Source of the DNA: Phycisphaerales bacterium
Lineage (GTDB): Bacteria; Planctomycetota; Phycisphaerae; Sedimentisphaerales; Anaerohalosphaeraceae
NCBI GenBank assembly: GCA_011055475.1
Contig: DSDH01000136.1
Location: 1 to 14,109, forward strand
DNA: 14,109 bases
Reading direction: 5' to 3'
This document shows positions 7,098-14,109 of this stretch, piece by piece. The notes beneath the pieces were generated by a model, which ran no database searches, was not told where the DNA came from, and saw only the letters and a list, made by a program, of their open reading frames with translations. The first letter of the stretch is position 1. Every line of letters begins with the position of its first letter. The position numbers and the translations under genes are program-made.

Positions 7098-8012
7098 TCA
7101 GAACGACCGCGTCAGGCCAATACCCGTGACGGTGCGGCCGTCATCGGTGCTGCTCCAGGGCACGACCTGGAAGCCCGCCACCTCCGGCAGACGATGTTTG
7201 CCGGCCACGTGATGACCGACCACGTAGCCCAAGATGGCTCCGAATAACACATCGCTGGGCCAATGATCGCCGGATTCCATCATGCGGTAGCCGACAAACC
7301 CGGCTCCGATATACGCCGGAATGCCCACCTCGGATCCGTAGAGCTCATCGAGCACGGCCGCCACGGTGAACGAGCTGGACGTGTGCCCGCTGGGCCAGGC
7401 CAGGGGTTTGTCGTTGGGCGTGCGGTTGTCTCGGGCCAGCTTCAGCACCATCGTCAGGGCCCCGTTGACGGACAGGGCCTTGAGCATCGTCCACGCCTGT
7501 TCCTGACCGACGGCGTCGTCGTTGCCCGCCGCCAGGAAATACCACAGACCGGCCGCGGCGAAGTGGAATCCGGGCCCGCCGACCAGGTACGTCGCCTCAT
7601 CCATCGTCTTGCGGAGGAAGCGATTGTTGCGGATGTCCCGTTCCATACGGGCGTCGGCGCCGCTGTTGTGCAGTGCGATGCTGCCGCCCCCCGCGGCCAG
7701 CAGCGGAAACAGCAGGTCCCAGTCCGAGCCGATTTCCATCGTCTCGTTGATGACGATGTCGGGCAGGTCGGTCAGATCCTCCCCGGCACAGTCCCAGGCC
7801 CGTCGCCAGTTGAACCGGTGCGCGGGCGCCGCGGCTTCGGCGGCCTGCGGCGGCTGGTCCCCCGAGTGGGTGACCAGCGTCGGCGCCCACGCATCCGGCT
7901 GTGCGGATGTGTATCGCAGGGTCCACTCACTCCAAGTCCCCGCTCGGCTTGCCGCGCCTGCCAGGACCAGGACTATCGTACACGAAAGAAGCCTCTCACG
8001 GTTGCATTGCAT
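7098..8012 (-). CDS. PAP2-family phosphatase, exported
   Basis: 304 residues. An N-terminal signal peptide (RLLSCTIVLVLAGAASRA) precedes an unconserved stretch to about residue 95. The phosphatidic-acid-phosphatase type 2 core then shows motif 2 as WPSGHTSS (Pro207-Ser-Gly-His210) and motif 3 as Arg243 ... His250 ... Asp254 in YRMMESGDHWPSD. Motif 1 is unusual: KLARDNRTPND (191-201) has Arg-Thr-Pro where the family normally has Arg-Pro. The protein ends in strands FQVVPWSS and TVTGIGLTRSF with a terminal Phe, like envelope proteins that finish in an outer-membrane-type strand. Likely a periplasmic or membrane phosphatase acting on lipid phosphates or pyrophosphates. The ATG at 8012 has only a weak ribosome site. 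The gene lies downstream of guaBA after a 298-base gap holding a repeat-like element. Confidence 0.85.
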   Translation of the reverse strand: MQCNRERLLSCTIVLVLAGAASRAGTWSEWTLRYTSAQPDAWAPTLVTHSGDQPPQAAEAAAPAHRFNWRRAWDCAGEDLTDLPDIVINETMEIGSDWDLLFPLLAAGGGSIALHNSGADARMERDIRNNRFLRKTMDEATYLVGGPGFHFAAAGLWYFLAAGNDDAVGQEQAWTMLKALSVNGALTMVLKLARDNRTPNDKPLAWPSGHTSSSFTVAAVLDELYGSEVGIPAYIGAGFVGYRMMESGDHWPSDVLFGAILGYVVGHHVAGKHRLPEVAGFQVVPWSSTDDGRTVTGIGLTRSF

Positions 8013-8041
8013 GGTTCATCTTTCACATGGGGCGGTTTATG

Positions 8042-8165
8042 GATCCTGGTACGAATGGCGGTTCCTTAAGGGCCGTGGCGACATTTGAACCTGCGTTACT
8101 GAGTCAGAAATGCGGCTTGGGAGCATCTGAGGCCGCTAAAGGAACCGCCATTCGATCCTGGTACG
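8042..8165. repeat. Structured element: inverted repeat within flanking direct repeats
   Basis: Between guaA and the PAP2 gene, CGAATGGCGGTTCCTT (8052-8067) has a perfect 16-bp inverted copy at 8139-8154. GGCC at 8071-8074 and 8131-8134 extends the stem past a small internal loop. GATCCTGGTACG occurs directly repeated at 8042-8053 and 8154-8165, overlapping the stem ends. Inside, 8091-8102 pairs with 8104-8115 as an imperfect second hairpin. No protein is encoded. The architecture resembles a small non-autonomous mobile element or dispersed palindromic repeat, or a folded RNA; a single copy is seen here, so neither is proven. Confidence 0.65.
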
Positions 8166-8230
8166 GTTATGCTACACGGTGCCTGTCATATCGGCGGCTA
8201 CGTGACGGCGGATAAGTCGCACCCCTGCGT

Positions 8231-8246
8231 CATGGGCCGGCCCATG
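8231..8246. repeat. 16-bp perfect palindrome downstream of guaA
   Basis: CATGGGCCGGCCCATG reads the same on both strands; an overlapping 10-bp palindrome GCCCATGGGC lies at 8240-8249. It sits about 65 bases past the guaA stop with no T-run, so it may be a protein-binding site or a T-less transcript end. The function is unknown. The rest of 8166-8310 shows nothing recognisable. Confidence 0.45.
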
Positions 8247-8310
8247 GGCTCACAAACGCGTGAATCCACCGACCGATGGCCGGGACAGGCGTGATAGGGG
8301 GGCATGGAGG

Positions 8311-9852
8311 TCATTCCCATTCGATGGTGGCGGGGGGTTTACTGGAAATGTCGTACACCACGCGGTTGACGCCGCGGACCTCGTTGATGATGCGCCCGGC
8401 GATGCGTCCGAGAACCTCGTGGGGGATATGGCAGAAATCGGCGGTCATGAAGTCCGTCGTATCGACCGCACGAACGGCCACAACCGATTCGTAACTGCGC
8501 TCGTCGCCCATCACGCCGACCGTGCCCACCGGGATCAGCACGGCCAGGGCCTGGCTGATCTTGCGATACAGCCCCGCGGCGATGATCTCTTCGATAAGGA
8601 TATAATCGGCCTGACGCAAAACCTCCAGACGCTCGGCGGTGACCTCGCCGATAATCCGCACCGCCAGACCGGGCCCGGGGAACGGATGCCGCCAGACCAC
8701 GTCGGCCGGCAGCCCCAGGTACTCGCCCACCAGCCGCACCTCGTCCTTGAACAGGTCTCGCAACGGCTCGACGAGCTCGAAATCCATCGTTTCCGGCAGC
8801 CCGCCGACGTTGTGGTGCAGCTTGATGTTGGCCGCCAGGTTGCCGTCCTTGTGTCCCGACTCGATCACATCGGGGTACAACGTACCTTGAGCCAGGAACC
8901 GCACGTTGGGGATTTTGTCGGCCTCGTGCTGAAAGGCCTCGATGAACTCGGTGCCGATGATCTTTCGCTTCTGCTGTGGGTCGGTTATGCCGGCCAGCCG
9001 TGAGAGAAAGCGATCCGCCCAATCGACGACGTGCAGGTCAATACGAAAGTGATCCTTGAATGTGGACACAACCGCGTCTCGCTCGTTCTTGCGCAGCAGG
9101 CCGTTGTCCACGAAGATGCACACCAGTTGGTCGCCCACGGCGCGGTGCAGCAGGGCGGCGGTCACCGCCGAGTCAACGCCTCCGCTGAGCCCGCAGACCA
9201 CCCGCGCCTCGCCGATCCGCTCACGGACCTGGGCGACCGTCTGGGCCACGAAATCGCTCATCTGCCAGTCGCCCCGGCAACCGCAGATATCGTAGAGGAA
9301 GTTCTTGAGCATCGTCGAGCCGTGCGGGGTGTGGGCCACCTCCGGATGGAACTGCACGCCGTAAAACCGTCCGCTGTTGTGCCGCACGGCCGCGTAGGGA
9401 CACGTGGGCGTGCGAGCCAGCGAGACGAACGAGGGCGGCAGCGCGTTGACCTGGTCGCCGTGGCTCATCCAAACGGTGGTGTCCTGCGGGATCGAATCGA
9501 GCAGCCCCTCCGGTCCAGTGATGTGCAGCTTCGTGCGGCCGTACTCGCGGCTGTGGGCCGGGCGGACGTCGGCGCCAAGCATCGAGCATCCGATCTGCAT
9601 CCCGTAGCAGATCCCCAGGATCGGCACGGGCAGATCGAAGAGGGCCGGGTCGCACCGCGGGGCGTCGTCGGCATATACGCTGGCCGGTCCGCCCGACAGG
9701 ATGATCCCCTTCAGGTCGGGGCCGGCCAGGCTTTCGACCGAGACATCCGGCGGGACGATCCGCGAATAGACCTTGTGCTCGCGCACCCGCCGCGCGATGA
9801 GCTGGCCGTATTGACTGCCGAAATCGACGATGACGATCGTCTCATGCGCCAT
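8311..9852 (-). CDS. guaA: GMP synthase (glutamine-hydrolysing)
   Basis: Converts XMP to GMP using ATP and glutamine; last step of guanine nucleotide synthesis, cytosolic dimer. 513 residues, the usual length. The class I amidotransferase domain (about 1-192) shows the nucleophile Cys82 in LGICYGMQ with His169 and Glu171 in QFHPEV. The ATP pyrophosphatase domain has the P-loop-like SGGVDS at 223-228. The C-terminal dimerisation domain includes RHPFPGPGLAVR and ends VVYDISSKPPATIEWE, the standard terminus. ATG 9852 is chosen because family homology starts at AHETIVIVDFGSQYGQ. AGGATGG, which overlaps the guaB stop codon, lies nine bases upstream. The gap to guaB is 14 bases, so the two are translated from one message. 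Confidence 0.97.
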   Translation of the reverse strand: MAHETIVIVDFGSQYGQLIARRVREHKVYSRIVPPDVSVESLAGPDLKGIILSGGPASVYADDAPRCDPALFDLPVPILGICYGMQIGCSMLGADVRPAHSREYGRTKLHITGPEGLLDSIPQDTTVWMSHGDQVNALPPSFVSLARTPTCPYAAVRHNSGRFYGVQFHPEVAHTPHGSTMLKNFLYDICGCRGDWQMSDFVAQTVAQVRERIGEARVVCGLSGGVDSAVTAALLHRAVGDQLVCIFVDNGLLRKNERDAVVSTFKDHFRIDLHVVDWADRFLSRLAGITDPQQKRKIIGTEFIEAFQHEADKIPNVRFLAQGTLYPDVIESGHKDGNLAANIKLHHNVGGLPETMDFELVEPLRDLFKDEVRLVGEYLGLPADVVWRHPFPGPGLAVRIIGEVTAERLEVLRQADYILIEEIIAAGLYRKISQALAVLIPVGTVGVMGDERSYESVVAVRAVDTTDFMTADFCHIPHEVLGRIAGRIINEVRGVNRVVYDISSKPPATIEWE

Positions 9853-9866
9853 GGGCGTCTGCCATC

Positions 9867-11330
<1,464 letters not shown>

Positions 11331-11375
11331 GGGTCTCTCCCGTGGGATTTCGTGCCCGACCTTCGGCGTGTGCGG

Positions 11376-11404
11376 AGTATACGGTCCCGGTCCGGACGGG
11401 TCAA
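11376..11404 (-). promoter_or_regulatory. Sigma70-type promoter for guaBA
   Basis: On the minus strand TTGACC (11404-11399), exactly 17 bases, then TATACT (11381-11376); each box is one mismatch from consensus. Transcription would start near 11369, about 39 bases before the guaB ATG. The first two T residues of the -35 box are joined to the T-run of the minus-strand terminator just upstream. Confidence 0.68.
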
Positions 11405-11439
11405 AAAAAATCCCCGCCGGCCCGCCGGCCTCGGCGGGG
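11403..11439 (-). terminator. Strong rho-independent terminator, minus strand, upstream of guaB
   Basis: CCCCGCCG pairs with CGGCGGGG (plus-strand arms 11412-11419 and 11432-11439), an 8-bp GC stem with a 12-base loop. On the minus strand A and then eight T residues follow (11410-11403). There is no T-run on the plus side, so orientation is minus. No annotated minus-strand gene lies upstream, so it must end a leader, a small RNA or antisense transcription from the lipoprotein side. Confidence 0.7.
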
Positions 11440-11473
11440 GCGCCGGGGGGCATATTTTCATGCTTGCCCCTTT

Positions 11474-11572
11474 GCCGACCGATACTTACACGGTTGCGGC
11501 CGTGCTCGGGGGAGCCCTGATCGGGCGGATCCCGCGCCGGGTCGGAACCCAGCGTTTTCGCAGGCTTGCCTG
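11474..11572 (-). other. Three hairpins in the guaB/lipoprotein divergent region
   Basis: The 308-base gap 11331-11638 encodes no convincing protein. Apart from its promoters and terminator it holds a stem at 11474-11500 (8 paired bases in two blocks, a 2-base bulge and a 9-base loop), GGGT-CGGA-ACCC at 11539-11550, and CAGG-CTTG-CCTG at 11561-11572. All three would lie in a minus-strand RNA starting near 11580 and ending at the 11403 terminator, about 175 bases. I recognise no known riboswitch in it. Confidence 0.35.
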
Positions 11573-11593
11573 TGGGGCGCCGCGGTGTATAAT
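11566..11593 (+). promoter_or_regulatory. Promoter for the lipoprotein operon
   Basis: A perfect TATAAT at 11588-11593 is preceded, after 16 bases, by TTGCCT (11566-11571, four of six matches). Predicted start is near 11600, about 39 bases before the ATG at 11639. The -35 box lies inside the CAGGCTTGCCTG palindrome, which could affect access to it. Confidence 0.7.
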
Positions 11594-11614
11594 CCCAGTT
11601 ATCGGACACGACAA
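11586..11614 (-). promoter_or_regulatory. Possible minus-strand promoter overlapping the lipoprotein promoter
   Basis: On the minus strand TTGTCG (11614-11609), 17 bases, then TATACA (11591-11586); each box has four of six consensus bases. It shares the TATA core of the plus-strand promoter and would drive an RNA running into the terminator at 11403. Speculative. Confidence 0.25.
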
Positions 11615-11626
11615 AGGCACGGTGGT

Positions 11627-11633
11627 AAGGAGA
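11627..11633 (+). promoter_or_regulatory. Ribosome binding site that sets the first lipoprotein start
   Basis: AAGGAGA lies five bases before the ATG at 11639. The reading frame is open upstream to at least 11342, so this site, with the signal peptide that follows, fixes the true start. Confidence 0.8.
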
Positions 11634-11638
11634 ATCTC

Positions 11639-12598
11639 ATGGCCTACAAAAAACTCTCGATGGTCTTGACGTTGGCCCTGCTGGTGATGTGCGGCTGCGG
11701 CTCGCAGGTGGAGCTGGCCATGAAGTTCCCGGCCGATCACATCGCGACGTATCGCGTGACGACCGAAATGGTCAAGGACTACCGCTTCGAGCAGCCCAGC
11801 GCCGAGCCGCCCAAGGTGCAGGAGAACCAGTCGGCGACGATCGCCGCGGTGACGTTCGACCAGCGGGTCGACGAGGTGGACGCGGAGGGCAACGCCGTGG
11901 CGACGATCACGGTCAAGGGATTGCGCTACCGGCTCACCGAAAAGGACGTGACCAAATACGACTTTGACAGCACCGACGCCGCCGCCCAGGCCAAGCCCTT
12001 GGCCAAGGTGATCGGGCAGACCTACAGGATTCGGATCAGTCCGCAGGGTCAGGTCGAGGTGGTCGATGCCGAGGCGATTCGCCGGGCCGTGCCGGGGGCC
12101 GCCGACGACGGGCGGATCGCCCGTAGCCTGTTCAGCGATGAGAGCATCATCAAGCGGCATACGATCATGGCGCTGCCGGAGGCGGGTGACGAGACGGTCA
12201 CCGTCGGCGATACGTGGCGCCGGGTCGAGCCCTCGCCGCCGGGATTGCTCGCCCCGAAGAGCTACGAGAAGATCTACACCCTGGAGAAGGTCGAAGGGGC
12301 CGAGGGCGCCCAGGTGGCGCACGTGACGATGAAGGCCGCGGAAAGCCCCACGCTCGCCGCCGAGGACACCACACAGTCGGCCGGCATGGGCTTCATGGCC
12401 AAGATGTTCGACACGCGTGAGACGTACACCGGCTCGATGGAGTTCGATTGCGGCACGGGCCGCGTGCGTCGTCTCGTCGAGAAGCTGGCGGTCAACTATA
12501 TCGCCGCCGAGTCGCCCGCGAACCAGAAGCCGGACGTCGGCCCCGATACGTTGACGATGGGCCTGACGTACACGACGCAGGTCGAGGCGCTCAACTAG
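11639..12598 (+). CDS. Predicted lipoprotein of unknown function (first of tandem pair)
   Basis: 319 residues. The N-terminus has two Lys, the hydrophobic stretch LSMVLTLALLVMCGC, and a probable lipidation Cys (Cys20, or Cys18) giving a short lipoprotein signal peptide. The mature part is a run of alternating beta-type segments: FPADHIATYRVTTEMVKDY, then AVATITVKGLRYRL, TYRIRISPQGQVEVVDAEA, VGDTWRRVEPSPPGL, and near the end YTGSMEFDCGTGRVRR. I do not recognise the family with confidence. The order and spacing of these segments recur in the next gene, so the pair look like paralogs. A Cys in EFDCGTG lies in the mature part. It probably sits on the inner leaflet of the outer membrane or at the periplasmic face. 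The strong TATAAT promoter and ribosome site suggest good expression. The downstream lipoprotein follows after 63 bases. Confidence 0.8.
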   Translation: MAYKKLSMVLTLALLVMCGCGSQVELAMKFPADHIATYRVTTEMVKDYRFEQPSAEPPKVQENQSATIAAVTFDQRVDEVDAEGNAVATITVKGLRYRLTEKDVTKYDFDSTDAAAQAKPLAKVIGQTYRIRISPQGQVEVVDAEAIRRAVPGAADDGRIARSLFSDESIIKRHTIMALPEAGDETVTVGDTWRRVEPSPPGLLAPKSYEKIYTLEKVEGAEGAQVAHVTMKAAESPTLAAEDTTQSAGMGFMAKMFDTRETYTGSMEFDCGTGRVRRLVEKLAVNYIAAESPANQKPDVGPDTLTMGLTYTTQVEALN

Positions 12599-12647
12599 CC
12601 GGGTCCGGCCGGCGGCGGGGCTGCGGAAGCTGAGGGAACGACAAGCT

Positions 12648-12656
12648 GGAAAGGAA
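12648..12656 (+). promoter_or_regulatory. Ribosome binding site supporting a TTG start
   Basis: GGAAAGGAA ends five bases before TTG 12662. The next in-frame ATG at 12674 is 17 bases away from this site, and starting there would lose the Arg-Lys of the signal peptide, so TTG is the better start. Confidence 0.65.
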
Positions 12657-12661
12657 ATCCC

Positions 12662-13660
12662 TTGCGTAAGACCATGGTGATCCTTGCGACGGCCGTCCTG
12701 GGCCTTCTGGCCGGCTGCCAGGACGGGGGCGTTCGCTCCGACGAGAACCTGATCGTTATCGAGTTCAGGCCCGATGAACCCCTGACCTATCAGTTGGCCA
12801 GCCGACGGGATATCCTGATCGAGCTGGTGGATGGGCAAGGCAAGCCGCAACCCGGGCAGTCGCATAAGATGAGTGAGCAGTTAGACGTGCAGATGACCTA
12901 CACGCCCACCGACGTGGACCCGCTGGGGCTGACCACCATCGAAGCGCGATGTGATTCGGCCAAGGTCACCCGCCAGGGCTTCCGCACCAGCGGACCGGAG
13001 CCGAAGGACCTGGCCGAGAAGCTCGCCGGCAAGACGTTCTCCTTCCAGGTCTCGCCCAGCGGTAAGCCCGCGGACACGGAGGCCATGGATGCGGCGCTGA
13101 ACGCCTTTATCGAGAGCGGTTTTGTCAGCGCCTCGGGCCCGGTCAAGCGGATCAAGGACCCGGACATGGTGGTGGACTTCCTGGCGTTGCAGTACCATCT
13201 GTGGGATTCGGTGGCGATGATCCCCGATCCGCTGAGCGCACGGGCCGGCACGCACTGGACGTCCGACCAACTGACGCCGCTGCCGTTTCCCCTGCCGGTC
13301 ACCCGGACCACGACGTACACCCTCCGCGATCCGGGGACCAGCGAGGAGCCCAAGGCCGTGATGGAGAGCACGTTCGCCCTGAGCAACACGGAGCCGCGTT
13401 GGTGGCCGCCGGCGTACCAGGAGGTGTTCAACCTGCGGGGCAGCCTGTTCGCGATCCTGCGCAACTACCGATTCCGCTCGATCGAAGGTGGCGGACAGGC
13501 GGTGTTCGACGTCGCCCAAGGCACGCTGGAGCGTGAGACGCAGGCGTACAAGACCGTCATCGACGCGTCCTTCATGCTGCCGCTGGGGGACACCCGGCCG
13601 GTGATCACCATCGAGCAGGAGCTCCGCGCCGAGCGCCTCGCCTCCGACGGTGGGGCGTAA
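12662..13660 (+). CDS. Predicted lipoprotein of unknown function (second of tandem pair)
   Basis: 332 residues from a TTG start. The signal peptide MRKTMVILATAVLGLLAGC carries a textbook lipobox (Leu-Ala-Gly-Cys19). The mature part parallels the upstream gene: FRPDEPLTYQLASRRDI matches FPADHIATYRVTTEM; GKTFSFQVSPSGKPADTEA matches GQTYRIRISPQGQVEVVDA; AGTHWTSDQLTPLP matches VGDTWRRVEPSPPG; TTTYTLRDPG matches EKIYTLEKVEG; and GQAVFDVAQGTLER matches GSMEFDCGTGRVRR. This suggests an old duplication. I do not recognise a named domain; function is unknown, location probably periplasmic face of a membrane. A HIT-family gene begins 34 bases later and is likely in the same transcript. Confidence 0.8.
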   Translation: MRKTMVILATAVLGLLAGCQDGGVRSDENLIVIEFRPDEPLTYQLASRRDILIELVDGQGKPQPGQSHKMSEQLDVQMTYTPTDVDPLGLTTIEARCDSAKVTRQGFRTSGPEPKDLAEKLAGKTFSFQVSPSGKPADTEAMDAALNAFIESGFVSASGPVKRIKDPDMVVDFLALQYHLWDSVAMIPDPLSARAGTHWTSDQLTPLPFPLPVTRTTTYTLRDPGTSEEPKAVMESTFALSNTEPRWWPPAYQEVFNLRGSLFAILRNYRFRSIEGGGQAVFDVAQGTLERETQAYKTVIDASFMLPLGDTRPVITIEQELRAERLASDGGA

Positions 13661-13694
13661 TCGGCCCGCCGAGCCGTTGCAGCGGAGACGAAGG

Positions 13695-14109
13695 GTGGAA
13701 CGAAAGAACCTCTGGGCCCCGTGGCGGATGGAATACATTCGTGGTCTGTCCACGGCGAGCGCGTGCTTTCTGTGCGACTACGTCGCCGCGCCCGACCGTG
13801 ACGCCGAGAATCTCGTGCTGTGGCGCACCGAACGCGGCCTGGTGGTCTTCAACCGGTTTCCCTACAACAACGGCCACATGCTCATCGCGCCGCGGCGGCA
13901 CATCGCCACCCTCGCCGAGGCCGACGACGCCGAGATGCTCGAGCTGCTGAAGCTGACGCGCGACGTCCAGGCCGTGCTGCAGGAAGCCATCAGCCCCCAC
14001 GGATACAACATCGGGATCAATTTCGGCCGCTGCGCCGGGGCGGGTCTGCCCGATCACCTGCACATCCACCTCGTGCCCCGCTGGGACGGCGACACGAACT
14101 ATATGGCCG
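13695..14109 (+). CDS. HIT-family protein, Ap4A-phosphorylase-like (3' truncated by window)
   Basis: 138 residues are visible with no stop before the window end. It opens NLWAPWRMEYIRG, a hallmark of the bacterial HIT proteins related to diadenosine tetraphosphate phosphorylases. Cys24-x-x-Cys27 (CFLC) with His69 (APRRH) resembles their zinc site. NRFPYNNGHMLIAPRRH (53-69) is the conserved strand-turn region. The histidine triad is complete: LPDHLHIHLVPRW gives His121, His123 and His125, the middle and last being near the nucleotide alpha-phosphate. GDTNYM follows, as in the family. The start is GTG 13695 with GGAG seven bases upstream; an in-frame TTG at 13677 is less likely. Function is probably hydrolysis or phosphorolysis of dinucleoside polyphosphates or nucleotidyl conjugates. 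It closes the lipoprotein gene cluster with no evident functional tie. Confidence 0.9.
   Translation, partial: MERKNLWAPWRMEYIRGLSTASACFLCDYVAAPDRDAENLVLWRTERGLVVFNRFPYNNGHMLIAPRRHIATLAEADDAEMLELLKLTRDVQAVLQEAISPHGYNIGINFGRCAGAGLPDHLHIHLVPRWDGDTNYMA

Noticed and set aside
5695..7212. Plus-strand open frame of 505 codons opposite the aminotransferase
   Set aside because: It is antisense to a clearly recognised enzyme, shows no domain, and is His/Arg/Gly/Val-rich as expected for the complement of GC-rich coding DNA.
8082..8094. tRNA T-arm-like GGTTCAAATG on the minus strand in the palindromic element
   Set aside because: No matching T-stem partner, anticodon arm or acceptor stem surrounds it, and the bases belong to the loop and inner stem of the element.
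11342..11638. N-terminal extension of the first lipoprotein back to 11342
   Set aside because: The extension would cover the TATAAT promoter and ribosome site and bury the signal peptide inside the protein.
11486..12865. Minus-strand open frame of 459 codons opposite the first lipoprotein
   Set aside because: Low-complexity Arg/Gly/Leu/His composition, no domain, and it spans the lipoprotein promoter.

Overview
This is a GC-rich chromosomal window of tightly packed bacterial housekeeping genes with a few secreted-protein genes between them. Two adjacent genes end in the PEP-CTERM sorting tail (Pro-Glu-Pro, hydrophobic helix, Arg cluster). Together with lipoproteins of no recognised family and a stand-alone Cpn10, this points to a Planctomycetota-like organism, possibly Phycisphaerae. 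That assignment is inference; there is no rRNA or marker tree here.

Layout. The left block (1-4106) runs on the plus strand: the end of a tandem-ACT protein, hisA, a probable terminator that abuts a promoter, topA (type IA topoisomerase with three zinc ribbons and a Lys-rich tail), and a short GroES/Cpn10 protein. The middle block (4159-11330) runs on the minus strand. In transcription order it holds guaB-guaA (a 14-base gap, clearly one operon), a PAP2-family phosphatase, an AlaC-type aminotransferase, and two PEP-CTERM proteins behind their own consensus promoter. The right block (11639-14109) is plus strand again: two tandem, apparently paralogous lipoproteins behind a TATAAT promoter, then a HIT-family protein cut by the window end.

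How the genes relate. guaB and guaA catalyse the two steps IMP to XMP to GMP. hisA, the ACT protein and the aminotransferase belong to amino-acid metabolism but are not one operon. The PEP-CTERM proteins, lipoproteins and PAP2 protein are exported or envelope proteins. No exosortase, mobile-element protein, CRISPR, tRNA or rRNA is visible.

The most unusual material is non-coding. (1) An element of about 124 bases at 8042-8165, between guaA and the PAP2 gene, has a 16-bp perfect inverted repeat flanked by a 12-bp direct repeat and a nested inner hairpin. (2) The guaB / lipoprotein divergent region carries three hairpins and a strong minus-strand terminator whose T-run also forms the -35 box of the likely guaB promoter.
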